From positions 75,001-139,000 of the forward strand of contig JAHNEJ010000126.1 in assembly GCA_022559845.1 (NCBI GenBank): a stretch of DNA of 64,000 bases, written 5' to 3'. Shown one piece after another: positions 24,050-35,100 of the stretch. Made by a program: the position numbers and the translations under genes. This DNA comes from Amorphophallus konjac (lineage: Eukaryota; Streptophyta; Magnoliopsida; Alismatales; Araceae). The stretch's first letter is position 1; the number at the start of each line of letters is the position of its first letter. Under the pieces are notes generated by a model, which did no database searches, was not told the DNA's origin, and saw only the letters and a program-made list of their open reading frames with translations.

Positions 24050-24725
24050 GCTCTAGTAGAAGCGAATAATAAGTTTAATTTACTTCTAATTGGGAATTAG
24101 AAGTTAATGGGCCTTAAACTAGAGTGACTAAGGGCCTAGAGGATCACACACAATGGATTCTTGGGTGACGGATTATTATTGTACACATGTATATATTAAT
24201 TCCCTTTAATTCATTTTGGAAAGGCATATAAAAGGGGCTTAATATGTATGTACAATAATGGGAAGGACATATATACAATTTTGGTCATTTGGAGTTCTTT
24301 TAGAAATGGCCAAATCCTATATATATGGATGTTACGAGAGCTTCTCTTCCTCTTGGCCTAATCAAGCATTAAGGCAAGAGAAGAAGAGATTAACTCTTCC
24401 CCCCTTTCCTCCCTCTTGCTCTCTCTCTCCAGAAGGTGAAAGAGTTGGGGAAGGTCGTGCCGAGGGGATGCCGTCGCTGCGCAAGGATCTGTGTGAATCT
24501 GCTCTAGAGGCCGTGCATCTGTGCGGCTCGGTATTCGCGGTATTCTGCATCAGACATTGCGGACAGCATCGTTCCGCGCAAGGTATAATTACGCACCTCG
24601 TAGTTAGGGGTTGGGTGATTAAAACATCGATTAGAGTACAGATCTAGGATTCCATGAAACCGGGTTCGGACAAATTAATTTTTGTTATCCGCTGCGTTAC
24701 CCGATGGTGCTGTGTGGAACCTTAC
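24050..24725. repeat. right half of the older LTR-like repeat
   Basis: This is the continuation of 7857-8130. It contains a TATA-like GGCATATAAAAGGGGC at about 24223, a pyrimidine-rich stretch, and an end near GTGTGGAACCTTACA. This fits an LTR with promoter and polyadenylation region on the plus strand, possibly a solo copia-type LTR. No coding region is attached. Confidence 0.4.
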
Positions 24726-24890
24726 ACCATCAAGCCCCCTCCCCCTTCCCCTGCCACTGGCACCCCCCTTCCCGTCTCCCTGTAGCAGTGAAACCCCCTC
24801 CCCCTGTAGTGGTGAAGTCCCCTCCTCCTCCTAGAGCCGCCGTGAACCCCCACCCCCTGTTGCTGGCACATCCCCTCAAATGTGCCACTT

Positions 24891-24930
24891 CTCTCTCTCT
24901 CTCTCTCTCTCACAGACACACCACTTCTCT

Positions 24931-25010
<80 letters not shown>

Positions 25011-25011
25011 A
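24891..25011. repeat. CT then GA microsatellite
   Basis: A CT run (24891-24911) and a long GA run (about 24934-25011) flank a short spacer and could pair as a hairpin. Reading frames here are repeats of Arg-Glu or Ser-Leu and are not genes. Confidence 0.95.
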
Positions 25012-25015
25012 ATGA

Positions 25016-25618
25016 ATGGACTAAGGGTATATTAGTCATTTAACGCTCAGATAATCAAAATGTAGGAATCTTTTTATAATATTTACTCTCCTATCGATGG
25101 AAGTTAATTACGATGACACGTATGCACTATTTAATTTTGAGTAGTTGTATGTTTGCTAATATATTTATAGAAATATTTTTTTACAAAATTATTTATAACA
25201 ATAGTTTATTTGTAAAAATTCTTAAAATATAATACATGACATAACTTACAAAAAGAATAGTCAAATGCATATTAGTGAGTTAACTTACATGCATATACTT
25301 ACACATAACTTACGTTCTTGTCATAACATGTAGAAACATAAAGTTTATACCTACATCATCAGCATATTAACATGACTTCATCGAGACATAAATTGCATAC
25401 AGTTCAAACTTAAGTAGAGATAATGACCATGTAAGAAGCAAACTCTTATACATACATACCCATACTTGACATTGGCGTGTGATACGGGTACTTAACAAAA
25501 ATATAGAAACGAGACCAAAAAGAATCCCGCGCCCGCATCCCCGCGGGCGTGTCCGAAATTCCCGTCCGCCGGCGCCACTTCTTTCCTTCCCAGTCTGCAA
25601 ACACCTCGCGCTCATGAC
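25016..25618 (+). promoter_or_regulatory. upstream region of the DNA ligase gene, no gene seen
   Basis: The first 430 bp are AT-rich. The last 120 bp before the start codon turn GC-rich (CCCGCGCCCGCATCCCCGCG), as expected of a promoter and 5' UTR. A three-codon upstream ORF, ATG at 25614 then stop TGA, overlaps the first ATG of the ligase in another frame. I see no certain TATA box. Confidence 0.4.
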
Positions 25619-26539
25619 ATGTTGAGGGTTCACCAGGCACTGCTACACTGTCGATGCTCTCCTCCCTTCTTTCCTCCTTCTCCCACCAAGCAGCTCAGGT
25701 TCTTCTTATGCTCCTCTAAACCCAACCCTCGATCCAGAGGCAAGCCCATCAAAACCCCTCCGCTGTCCACCCCATCGCCTCTCCCCGCCATGGCCTCCAA
25801 GCGCACCATCGCGGACGTCCTCATGGGGCCGGCCCGGGCTGCCGCCGAGAAGAAGGCGAAGAGTGCATCCCAGCCACAGGATGCCTCCCTTCCGCAGCCC
25901 AAGAACCCTAATGCTCAAGAGAAGCAAGATGGTAAGGACGCCACTCCTAAGAAACCTGCCACCGCCGTCGTTCCGCCCAAGGCGGAGACGGACGAGAAGA
26001 CTGTCGCGTTGGATTTGAGGAAGAAGGGAAACGATTTCAACCCTAGGGCGGTCGCCTCTTGGAATGACGGGGAACCCGTCCCCTTCTTGTTCCTCGCCCG
26101 CGCGCTCGATCTTATTTCGAACGAGTCGGGGCGGATTGCGATCGCGGACATATTGACGAACGTCTTCCGCACAGTCATTGCTACCACGCCTGGGGACCTC
26201 GTGGCGACAGTTTACCTGTCCGCCAACAAGATCGCTCCTCCTCACGAGGGTTTGGAGCTCGGCATAGGGGACGCTACTATCATCAAGGCCCTGGCGGAAG
26301 CCTATGGCAGGAAGGAAGCGCACGTCAAGAACCAGTTGAAGGTATGCCCTGGCTGCCTACATTGTTTCTGTTGCTGCTATTCAGTTCCTTTCTGATGCTG
26401 CATGAGAGTCTGGTTGTCACAGGAATTGGGTGACCTGGGCCTGGTCGCGAAAGCCAGCCGTTCGTCTCAAAAAATGATGTTCAAGCCAAAAAGTCTCACT
26501 ATTTCCAAAGTTTTGGATACATTCCGTGCCATCGCAAAG
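25619..26539 (+). CDS. LIG1: DNA ligase 1, exons 1 and 2 only (5' part)
   Basis: This is the N-terminal part of plant ATP-dependent DNA ligase 1, which seals nicks in replication and repair. Exon 1 runs 25619-26341 and exon 2 26423-26539. The 81-bp intron has a GT at 26342 and a CAG ending at 26422, and both exons end in phase 0. Residues 1-57 are rich in Arg, Ser, Pro and Phe with no Asp or Glu, like a mitochondrial presequence. Met58 (25790) starts MASKRTIADVLM, with a degenerate PCNA-binding-like motif, and has a strong context (GCCATGG). A Lys/Pro-rich linker follows. The ligase N-terminal domain starts at GEPVPFLFLARALDLISNES, continues with VYLSANKIAPPHEGLELGIGD and ends here at SKVLDTFRAIAK, followed by a GT donor at 26540. 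The nucleotidyltransferase and OB-fold exons are not in this window. It is either a live gene with a giant intron or a truncated fragment. Confidence 0.88.
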
Positions 26540-27658
26540 GTGTGCAATATTCTTGCAAACCAGAAATGGACGAGACCTATTTAGCTATGTTTATCTAGAA
26601 TGTGTGGTTTACTCATGATAATATTCAGTGATCAAATAACATATTCAGTATCTTCACATCCAAGAAGCTTTCATGCTGAGATAAACTGAACAAAATACTT
26701 TTTTTTTTCTAAAATGTGGATGTGTAAATTGATATTGTCTTTCCCTCTGTATCATGTCTATAAATATGGCTGAGGGAGCTGTTGACCATATTAGAATTAA
26801 AAAGAATGCTGTTTACCTGGATTGACACATGACCATCGGACATTTGAACATGCCATTATAAACAAGGACTAGATTTATTTTATATTATTATTATTAGAAA
26901 TCTGAGAGTAAACCCACATGGACTAGCTATGTAGGAGAAAAGGTTTCACATGGCATTTCTGCTCTCCTCTTAGTTGAAAAATAGAAATGCAATGTATTCT
27001 ATTATTCAAAATGATATGTATATGAAGAAGAATGTACGTGGGAAGCGTTGTTATGGGAACTCCAAATTTTTATGTTTCTTTGTTCGTTTAAATATTGTTT
27101 TCTTATGAATATACATTTTCCACTTACAAAATACCTTATTATTTTGAAAGTAGTTTTTAAAATTTTAGGGCCTCTTTGTAACCATTCTCATAAAGTCATT
27201 CTCACATAAAATGTGGAACAAATCTTCTTGGAGACCTTTTTGAGTAAGCCTTCCGAGAATGGTGGGGATCATTCTAGAGAGAATAGGAATGTCTCTGAAG
27301 CCTCCTCATATTTGAAAAGCTTTCCTTGAAAAGGCTTCTTCTGAGAATGATTGTCAATTGATAATCTCATTCTACAAATGGGTAATGAAGACATGTAGTC
27401 TTACTTCTTAGAATGAGTAATGAGAATGAACTCTTGGAATGGATGCCAAATTGCCAACAATAGCCTTAAGTTAGATTGGATCACCTCTGTTGGAGCAGCT
27501 GAACCAGCCAATCTGGTGTGATCTGTATCCGGATCGAGCATACCCAATCCAAGTGTCTGATCTGATTTGGAATTCCTAGTGGATATGGTCAAAAAGAACA
27601 TCATCCATGATAGCTCCAACAAGATGAGAAAGCCAATATTATATATAAACTCCGGCAA
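26540..27658. other. intron-like AT-rich sequence after ligase exon 2
   Basis: No exon that continues the ligase domain was found by reading all three plus frames. A possible old MITE lies around 27170-27460. The LINE target site follows at 27659. Confidence 0.5.
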
Positions 27659-27672
27659 GTTGCTGGGCAGCA
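27659..27672. repeat. LINE target site duplication, left copy
   Basis: GTTGCTGGGCAGCA occurs here and again at 34615-34628 directly after the poly-A tail. Confidence 0.92.
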
Positions 27673-27689
27673 CATACTCTTTATGCGGA

Positions 27690-29848
27690 TAAGTTGGTCC
27701 TTCTCTCTCTAGTATTGTCTAGAGAGAGAAGCTTTGGGTTTTGGGGGTCCGATGCGGCGGCCGGAGGTTACCCTCAGGCCTACCATGCTCCCTAGGGGAG
27801 CAGCAAAGGGGGTCAGTGCTAGTCGCCTATTCTACAACGATCGTTTGATGGGCTCTGCTTTGCGTGTGGGAGGAGAGGCTACACCTGTTGTTTTTGCAGG
27901 GTGGGGTTGGATCAACCGGTACTGGTGACTGGAGGGGCCTCAGGGGGATTCCTCCACAAAGGTACCTTCGCGGAGGTCGTCCGAGGGAGGACACCACCTC
28001 CATCTTTGGCGGGCGAGTGCTTAGGGGTTGGAAACCTTCTTGAAGATCTCATCTAAGGCTGGCCGGAGTGGCTTTGCTGGCGCCTATGGGTCTCCGTGAT
28101 TGAAGGCATGGTGGACGCGGAAGGGGTCAAGGCGACGTGGAGGCTTGAGGGTCCGGCAAGGAGGAGTGGGAAGTAAGCCCGATGTTGAGAAATGGCTTCT
28201 TGGACATCGGACGGTGCTTGGAGGTCATGGATGCGGTTGTGGAGGAAGGTGTCCTTGTGACCGGAGGTGGGATTCTCCGGATGCATCAGTGGACTTGTAG
28301 GAGGGGCACCTTCCCCCGCCCGAGAGCCCTCAGGTTGTGAGTCAGACTCCTCAGGCTGTCGGTCTTCTTGTGTGAGGAGGGATTGGGCAGGATTATCGGC
28401 GATTTTGGTAGGGTGGAGGTATGCAGCCTGTTGCTGCTCTCGGTCGGCGATGTCAGCATGGTCGGGGCCACTATTTGGGTCTCCAGCCCCCAGTCCATTC
28501 CCTCAGTCATTTCGCTCGCCTTCAGGCATGAAGACTTTGTGGTTCGTGTGAGGGTGCTGACGAAGATGGAAGCATGGCGGTGGTCGAAACCTATGGCAAC
28601 CTGGGTTGGCTGGGATGGGAGGAGTTGCAGGCCCGATTGGGCAGATGCGCTGAGCCGCTCTTGGGCTAGTGGGCTAGGTGACTGTAGCATCATTGGGGCC
28701 TAGTGGATCGATCCGAGCCCAGGATCCGAAGTTGCGTACCTGTGACTTTCTCGGATTCTGGGGGAGGGGAGATATTGGGTCTCGCAGGCCTAGGATTGCG
28801 CTTCTCCCCCGCCTGTTATCTGCTATAGGAAATTCCCCCCTCCCACATCGGTGTAGGTAGAAGGTGGGCTGATGGGCTTCGGAACCAGAGCAAAAGTTGA
28901 TCTCCACGGGCGGTTATGGACGGCGACTCCCTCTACAGTGCGCCCTTCAAAGCTTTCACCGGCGGAACAAGGAACCCTCTCCTTCAGGCAGCTTCGGCAG
29001 TGGCCGTAGGCACTGTAGGTGGCTTGCCTCTAGGAGCTCCAGCGGAGGGTGTAAGGCCACCAGAGAAGTGAGGCGTTGCGATGCTCCGTTGGGCAAGCTG
29101 TTGAAGCACATGGTAGCAATGTCTGCACTACAAGGCTAGTTGCTTGGCTAGTCGTCTAACCTGGATCCCATATTGTTGGTCATTGTGCCATCGGAGATGT
29201 GGCTCGCCATCGACACAGGTGTATAGGAGAAGCCGGTGCCGCAAAAAGCTTTTGAACCTACCATCATCATCACCATGTTGGGGATCGCCAGAGTAGGCAA
29301 AAGGCTCTTTAGCCCTATCCACTGCCCAAGTTAGCAAGAGAGGGCTACAGATGTCGGACTTTGGTTCAGCTAACACATGGAACAATGGAGAACCAAGAAC
29401 TAGTGTCGGGTGCCCAGAGCGTGGCACTTGCAGGAGATGTACCAGCTAGACAAGAAGTTTGTTCTTCACAAGAGGTGATGCAGGAGGTGTGGAGCTCTAG
29501 TCTGATGGGGAGGAGGTGTCCTCTGAAGGTGAGGAAGTCATCTCGGAGACTCCGGGAGGGGAGAGAGTGTTGGGAGGAGTGATGGCAGAGGGGGAGGACT
29601 TGCTCTATAAGGGGATTCTAGGAAGGGAGGACATGAAGGAGCTAGTGGGGGTGGTAGAGAGGCTGATGGTAGACTAGGTGATGGAACTTGTAGATAAAGT
29701 GAGTATCTTCTTTGTAGGGCTGGATAAGGCGGTGAAAGGGCTCTTCACCAAAGTCCAAAAGAGATGGGCCCTTAGTATGACGAGAGTAGCCAGGGGGAAA
29801 TCCCAAAAGAAGGGGGAAGGGGGGAGAGCGGGAGGGGAGGAGATGAGG
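27690..29848 (+). other. LINE 5' region, probable ORF1 remains
   Basis: Open frames are short and change phase often. I recognise no conserved ORF1 domain (no clear RRM or CCHC). Position between the 5' target duplication and the endonuclease is the only argument that this holds ORF1. Confidence 0.4.
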
Positions 29849-30560
29849 GACGTCTCATTGTTAAGGATTGTCTCTTGTAATGTGAAGAGGAGGGCTGTGA
29901 AGGAGCTAGTGAGGAGGTGTAAAATTGATATATTATGTTTGCAAGAAACAAAATGTGAAGGGGAGGGGTAGTCTATTTTGAGGGAGATTGGGGGAGTCAG
30001 ATTACCGAAGGGTGTAGCTTTGCTGGTAGAGGGAAGATCAGGGGATATTATGATCCTCTGGAATCAGTTGAGGTGGAAAAGGTAGAAGTAGATAGACAAG
30101 TTAGCTAAGGGGCCATCTCCCTTCATTTCTAGAATGTAAGGGATGGCTTCTTTTGGGACTTCATGAGGGTGTAAGATCCCCAAAGTAGGGAGGAGAATAG
30201 GCTTTTGTGGAATGATACGGCACAACATCATCTCAGCTCGGGTTGACCTTGGTGTATTGGGGGTGGCTTCAATGTTGTCGCTGCAACATAGGAGAGGACA
30301 TGCACTCCTCTACACTATGGGGAAATGGAGGACTTCACCGACTTCATAGAGGAGGCGACATTGGTGGACTTTGGCATGACAAATGCGCAGTTCACTTGGT
30401 CGAACATGAGGGCAGACCTCACTTGCTCTAGGTTAGATAGGTTCCTGGTTTTAGTTGATTGAGAGGACCGTCATCCTCATGCGTAGATCTCTACCTTGGC
30501 CAGATTAGTGTCGGATCACAAACCAATTTTGTGGAAGACCAGCCGAACACAAGGGATGAG
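29849..30560 (+). pseudogene. LINE ORF2 AP-endonuclease domain (frameshifted)
   Basis: It starts LLRIVSCNVKRR and DILCLQETK, the Asn and Glu motifs of the APE-type endonuclease that nicks target DNA. After frame changes, FGMTNAQFTWSN appears near 30370-30410 and VSDHKPIL near 30508-30531, which carry the Asp and His of the active site. Several stops break it. Confidence 0.8.
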
Positions 30561-31099
30561 GAGGAACTTCAGGCTTGAGAGATTCTGGTTCAGAGAGGTA
30601 GATTTCATGGAGACGGTGAGGCAGGTTTGGAATGCGCACATGTATGGAAGATCTGCTATGGTTAAGTTGGTGGGCAAACTGAAGCAGATAACTCATACTC
30701 TCAACGTGTGGGGTGTTGAAAAAACCTTACTTGGTAGAGCCGCTAAAGACAGAATATTGTAGCAGATTGAGGGACTGGATTGCTTAGAGGAGGCAGGGCA
30801 TCTGGGTGACCCAGAAGGCTCGTGATACTCTTAGGGTTGACTTTTAGAAAATCCTCACAAGGGAAGAGATCTACTGGAAGCAGAGGTCGAGGGAGAGGTG
30901 GATTAAAGAAGGGGACATGAACACTTCATATTTTTAGTGCATTGCTTTCAAGAGAAGAAGAGTCAACTCCATCACCTGTATGAGAGTGGGAGAGGATCTC
31001 TTCTTCAGGTAGGAGGTTATTAGGGAGAAGGCCAGGGATTTCTACTCCAGAATCTTCCTAGAGGAGGACATCAGTAGATTGGTGATTACTACTGACCTT

Positions 31100-33320
31100 C
31101 TTCCTTGTCTCTCTCCTGAGGACCTGAGGATAGGGAAGCTCTATGACAAAGCTTCTCAAAGGAGAAGGTTCATGTTCTCTCTTGCATGAGACAGGGCCTC
31201 GGGTCTAGATGGTTTTCCACTTGTTTTTTTCCACCAACGTTGGGAGATTATCATAGTCGTGCAGGCGTTTTTTTGACTACAAGGCGCCCCTACGCCTTGT
31301 TGAGCTTGAAAAAGACGGCGCCTAGGCGCCGCTTGGGTGGCCTAGGCGCCCAAAGCGGCGCCTAGGCGGCCCCCTGCTAGCTTCGTCTCCCTCTTCTCCC
31401 AAGGCGGCGCCTAGGCGGCACCCCGCGACCTGACCGCGCAGGTCGATCCGCGTGCGAGGGGGCACGATGGCGAGTTCGGGCTCCACACTCTAACACTCTC
31501 TCTCTATTTCTCTCTCACACTCACAGTGAGACCCACCCCCTCTCTCTCTCTCCTGCCCCCTCTCTCTGTCTGTCTATCTCTTCTCTCCCCTTATCCCCTT
31601 CTCTCTCTTTCCCCCACCCTTCCTCCTCGCTCTCTCTCTCACACACACAGTTCGCAACTATCTCTCTCAGTCTCTCTCTCTCTATCCTGACTTCCCCCCT
31701 TTCAATTAATAATGGTGTTAATTTGTTAATAAAGTATTTTAAATTTTAATTTGAATTTTGTATGTCTTATTTTTTTTTACAGTGGTCATCTATGGTATTT
31801 CCCTAGTTATGTGTTTGTTTACTTTATTATTGATTGTATGTGATAATGGGAGATGTCTTTTTCTTTTCGTATCTACTTTATATTATATGTATGTTATTTC
31901 GAGTATGATTTGCATATTTTTGGAAGAAATTGGCAAACATCAGGTTAGTATTTTATTCATTCTGAAAGTCCAATTTTTATTGTTAATTTTATCTCAAAAT
32001 AAATTTTGATATTTTATTGCAATGTCATTTCTATTAATTTTTATTTCTATGTTCATACTAGTGTTGTTTCCCATATTTGTAATAATTATGATTAATTTAT
32101 ATATAAAAAATTACGTATATATTAATGATGATATTTTTTATGAACTTGACGTCTAAGCGCCGCTTAGGCAGGCGTCTAAGCGCCGCTTAGGCAGGCGCCT
32201 AAGCGCTTAGGCATTCGAGGACCCCAAGCTCGCCTTGTTCGCCTTGTCGCCTTGACAACTATGGAGATTATTAAGGAGGATCTATTGATTGCTGTGAGAG
32301 AGTTCCATGAGGGGAGGGCCCACCTTAGGGGTATAAATCACACCCTTTTGGTCCTCATCCCCAAGAAACATGGGGCATACTATTTTAGAGATTTTAGGCC
32401 CATTAGCCTCCTCAATAGCACATACAAGATTATCACCGAGCTGTTAGTAGGAAGATTTGATAGATTGATTGGCAGGATGATCAATGGTTTTCATGGGGCA
32501 TTAATCAGAGGCAGACACATTGAGGAAAATTTTCGGGTGACTCATGAATGTCTTTTTACCATGAAGACTCAGAAGAGGAAATGAGTGGTGCTGCAATTGG
32601 ATTTTGTGATAGATGGATGCTTATTTGATATGCTGGAGAAAATGGGATTTTGTGATAGATGGATAGAATGGATGTGAGCCTACATTTCTTCTGCCTTATT
32701 TACAACTCTGATTAATGGAAGGTAGATCGTGCCCTTCCACAGTGGTTGAGTGCTTTGTTAGGGGGATACCATGTCTCCTCTTTTGTTTGTGCTAGTGGCT
32801 CACATACTGGGTAGGATGTGGTTGAGAGCGGAAGCTTCAGGACTGGTCAGAGGTTTCCAGATAGGGAGAGGTGGCACTACTATTATCCATTTGCAGTATG
32901 CGGATGATACTATTTTGTTCTTTGCTGAAGAGGAGTCCCAGTTGTATGTGTCAGGTTGATGCTCGAGTTGCTGGAGAAAGCTAATGGCTTCAATGTTAAC
33001 TTTGATAAGGGTCTTCTGGTGGGCGTGAACATGGAGAATAGTGCTCTTCATAGGGTGGCTTTCATTCTGGGACGCTAAGTGGGAGTTTTTCCTCTCTCTT
33101 ACTTGGGCCTCCCGTTATCGTCGGGGGTTCTTCATTGCAGCGACTGGCAGCTTGTGGTGCAGAGATGTAAGTCCAAACTAGCAGAGTTGAAGGCCAGACT
33201 TCTCTCATATGGGGGGAGATTGGTTATTTGCAAATCTATGCTCGATAGCTTGCCGATCTACTTTCTATTCATCTGCCGGATTCCGAAGACGATGGCAAAG
33301 AAGATTGAATCCATATAGGC
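31100..33320 (+). pseudogene. LINE ORF2 reverse transcriptase, split by an insertion
   Basis: The N-terminal RT part (GLDGFPLVFF, about 31200) breaks at 31252 and resumes at 32263 with WEIIKEDLL, so the reading is continuous across the insert. GINHTLLVLIPKKHG, FRPISLLNSTYKIIT, then QYADDTILFF (about 32895-32925) and YLGLPLSSG follow. The domain A stretch is damaged (LDFVIDGCLFDML). Several stops lie between blocks, so it is dead. Confidence 0.85.
31253..32262. mobile_element. non-autonomous DNA transposon inside the LINE (about 1010 bp)
   Basis: The insert is flanked by GGAGATTATC (31243-31252) and GGAGATTATT (32263-32272). Its ends are an imperfect inverted repeat, ATAGTCGTGCAGGCG against ATAGTTGTCAAGGCG. 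Both ends are rich in CCTAGGCGCC and TAAGCGCC motifs in opposite orientations, and the middle is AT-rich with a CT-rich stretch. No transposase is seen. A 9-10 bp duplication favours a MULE, but the GGCGCC-rich ends also resemble some hAT elements. Confidence 0.75.
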
Positions 33321-33502
33321 TAGGTTCTTTTGACATGACAGTGGAGAGAGGACTAGAGGATGACATGATATCTTTTGGGACATAGTCACTAGAAGCAAGG
33401 ACACAGGAGGGATGGACATAAAAAACATCAAAGACTTTAATTTGGCTCTTTGGTACAAGTGGTTGTGGAAGTTGGGGACATGGAAAGAAGGATTGTGGGC
33501 AC

Positions 33503-34190
33503 ATGTTATCAAACAAAGGTATTATGGCAAAGCAAGGGCATGGGACATATCACCTGCCTCGCAACATAATATCTCACCCATATGGTAGGATATTTTGTCA
33601 TGTAGGGACATTATTACTGCCAATGTTCGGGTTCAGTTGGAAAGTGGTGAGAAATGTCTCTTCTGGAAGGACAGATGGTGTGGAGAGTTCAGTTTGGAGG
33701 ATTCTTTTCTGCGGCTCTTCACAGTCTCAGCAGCACCATGGGCTTCAGTTGCTCAGATATTCGATGGCCACTTGTCAGGAGGAACTTGGACGCCATCATT
33801 TAGAAGAAACCTCACGCCAAAGAAGATCAATCAGCTTCAGGACCTCCTGTGCTTCCTTCTTGACTTTGCACCACAACCAGACATAGGGGATTAGTGGTGG
33901 TGGAGAATGAAGAAGGAGGGCTCCTTCTCTGTTAGGTCTACCTACATCCTCATTTTTGATGGAGGGGTGCGCCATCTCCTGGCCTCTCAGATTTGGGCTC
34001 CCAAGAGTCCTTTGAAGGTGAAGATTCTGGTTTGGAAGATTTCCCATGGCTAGCTGTTGACGTATGATAGGCTTCCCCCTTTCCATAAGCATCTTCCGAC
34101 CACTTGTTGTCTAAGCGGACAGGAGGAGGAGACCATAGACCACCTTTTTGCAGGATGCTCTTACTCACGAGATGTTTGGGGGTGATCACT
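33503..34190 (+). pseudogene. LINE ORF2 C-terminal region with zf-RVT
   Basis: This holds LESGEKCLFWKDRWCGEFSLED, then FSVRSTYI, SQIWAPKSPLKVKILVWKI and TIDHLFAGCSYSRDVW. This is the usual C-terminal RT-associated zinc-binding region of plant L1-like LINEs. Frame changes near 33600 and a stop near 33890 interrupt it. Confidence 0.8.
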
Positions 34191-34614
34191 AGCATGATGA
34201 ATGGTATCATCGGGCTGCATAGAAGTGTACATCATTTGATTGGGCACTGGGGCAGAAGGTGGATTCTGAAATGTGATACACTTATCTAGTGGATTATCCT
34301 TCATGCTACTCTGTGGGCATTGTGGGAAAAGAGGAACCACAAAATTTTCAAAAGAGAAGCTAGGGCTATGAAGAGTTTGGTCTTTTTTATTTGTGAGAAA
34401 GTGAGAGAATGGTCAGAGCTTTTTTGTAATGTGAACCCCAATAATTCCTCTATTTTTGCTTTACTGGGGAGTTAGTGTGTGTCACACTGCTTTGGTGTGG
34501 GGGCTTTCTTGATTTTTGCTGTATAGGGGATTTTTGTGAACACATTGACTACACTTATACATCTCTCTTTTATTTTTAATACGATAGTGGTACCACCCAC
34601 TTTCAAAAAAAAAA

Positions 34615-34628
34615 GTTGCTGGGCAGCA
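34615..34628. repeat. LINE target site duplication, right copy
   Basis: Identical to 27659-27672 and directly after the poly-A. Confidence 0.92.
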
Positions 34629-34884
34629 TTGACAACTAACTGGACGGTCCTGTAGGCTCTACACGTCTTGCTATTAGGCTCATTGATATCAAGGCAACTG
34701 TGGTAAGCAAGGTAGTGTCGCTTAGTATTTAATTCCTGTCATGTTGGCTAGCTGGTTGCATGATTTCCAGATAAACATTCCCTGTGGCCTACTTGGTTTG
34801 CAGTGGGCCACATGATTAGCAGTCATGGTTCGTCTTGTACTGTACCTGTGTGATTTGGTCGACCCATATCGTACCTGAGGAAAC
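34629..34884. other. continuation of the sequence interrupted by the LINE; nothing recognised
   Basis: Unremarkable AT/GC-balanced sequence without a convincing reading frame. Confidence 0.4.
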
Positions 34885-35100
34885 CATAGAAGGCAGTTTC
34901 GGTTTTGGTGTCGATTTTAGCCGGGTCCGAAACCGAAACCGTTTCGGTTTCGGCCCGAAACCAAATAAAATAATATTTTTTGCCAACTGTAGGGCGTTCG
35001 GTTTTGCCTGGTTTCGGCCAGTTAGTTTCAGATCGTTTCAGTCCGAAACTGATACGTTTCGGCCGAAACATTTCGGTTTCGGTCGAAACTGCCATCCATG
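34885..35100. mobile_element. hAT-like MITE, old copy of the GGCAGTTTCGG family
   Basis: The ends are inverted: CATAGAAGGCAGTTTCGG at left and CATGGATGGCAGTTTCGA as reverse complement at right. The interior is packed with TTTCGG and CCGAAA motifs in both orientations. The flanking octamers GAGGAAAC and GGGGAAGC are similar (6 of 8) and may be a worn 8-bp duplication. It is related to the better-preserved copy at 44324-44669. Confidence 0.72.

Larger units (their letters stand above)
27673..34614 (+). mobile_element. full-length L1-like LINE with nested 1-kb insertion
   Basis: The element is bounded by the 14-bp duplication GTTGCTGGGCAGCA and ends in CCACTTTC plus ten A. It has a 5' region with an ORF1-like segment (to about 29850), an endonuclease, a reverse transcriptase with YADD, and a C-terminal zf-RVT region, all on the plus strand. 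Frameshifts and stops are frequent. A separate element (31253-32262) splits the RT. Excluding that, the LINE is about 5.9 kb. Confidence 0.9.

Noticed and set aside
24704..25039. Frames of alternating Arg-Glu and Ser-Leu
   Set aside because: Translation of a GA/CT microsatellite.
25630..26323. Minus-strand frames of 90-205 codons
   Set aside because: Shadows of the GC-rich first exon of the ligase gene.
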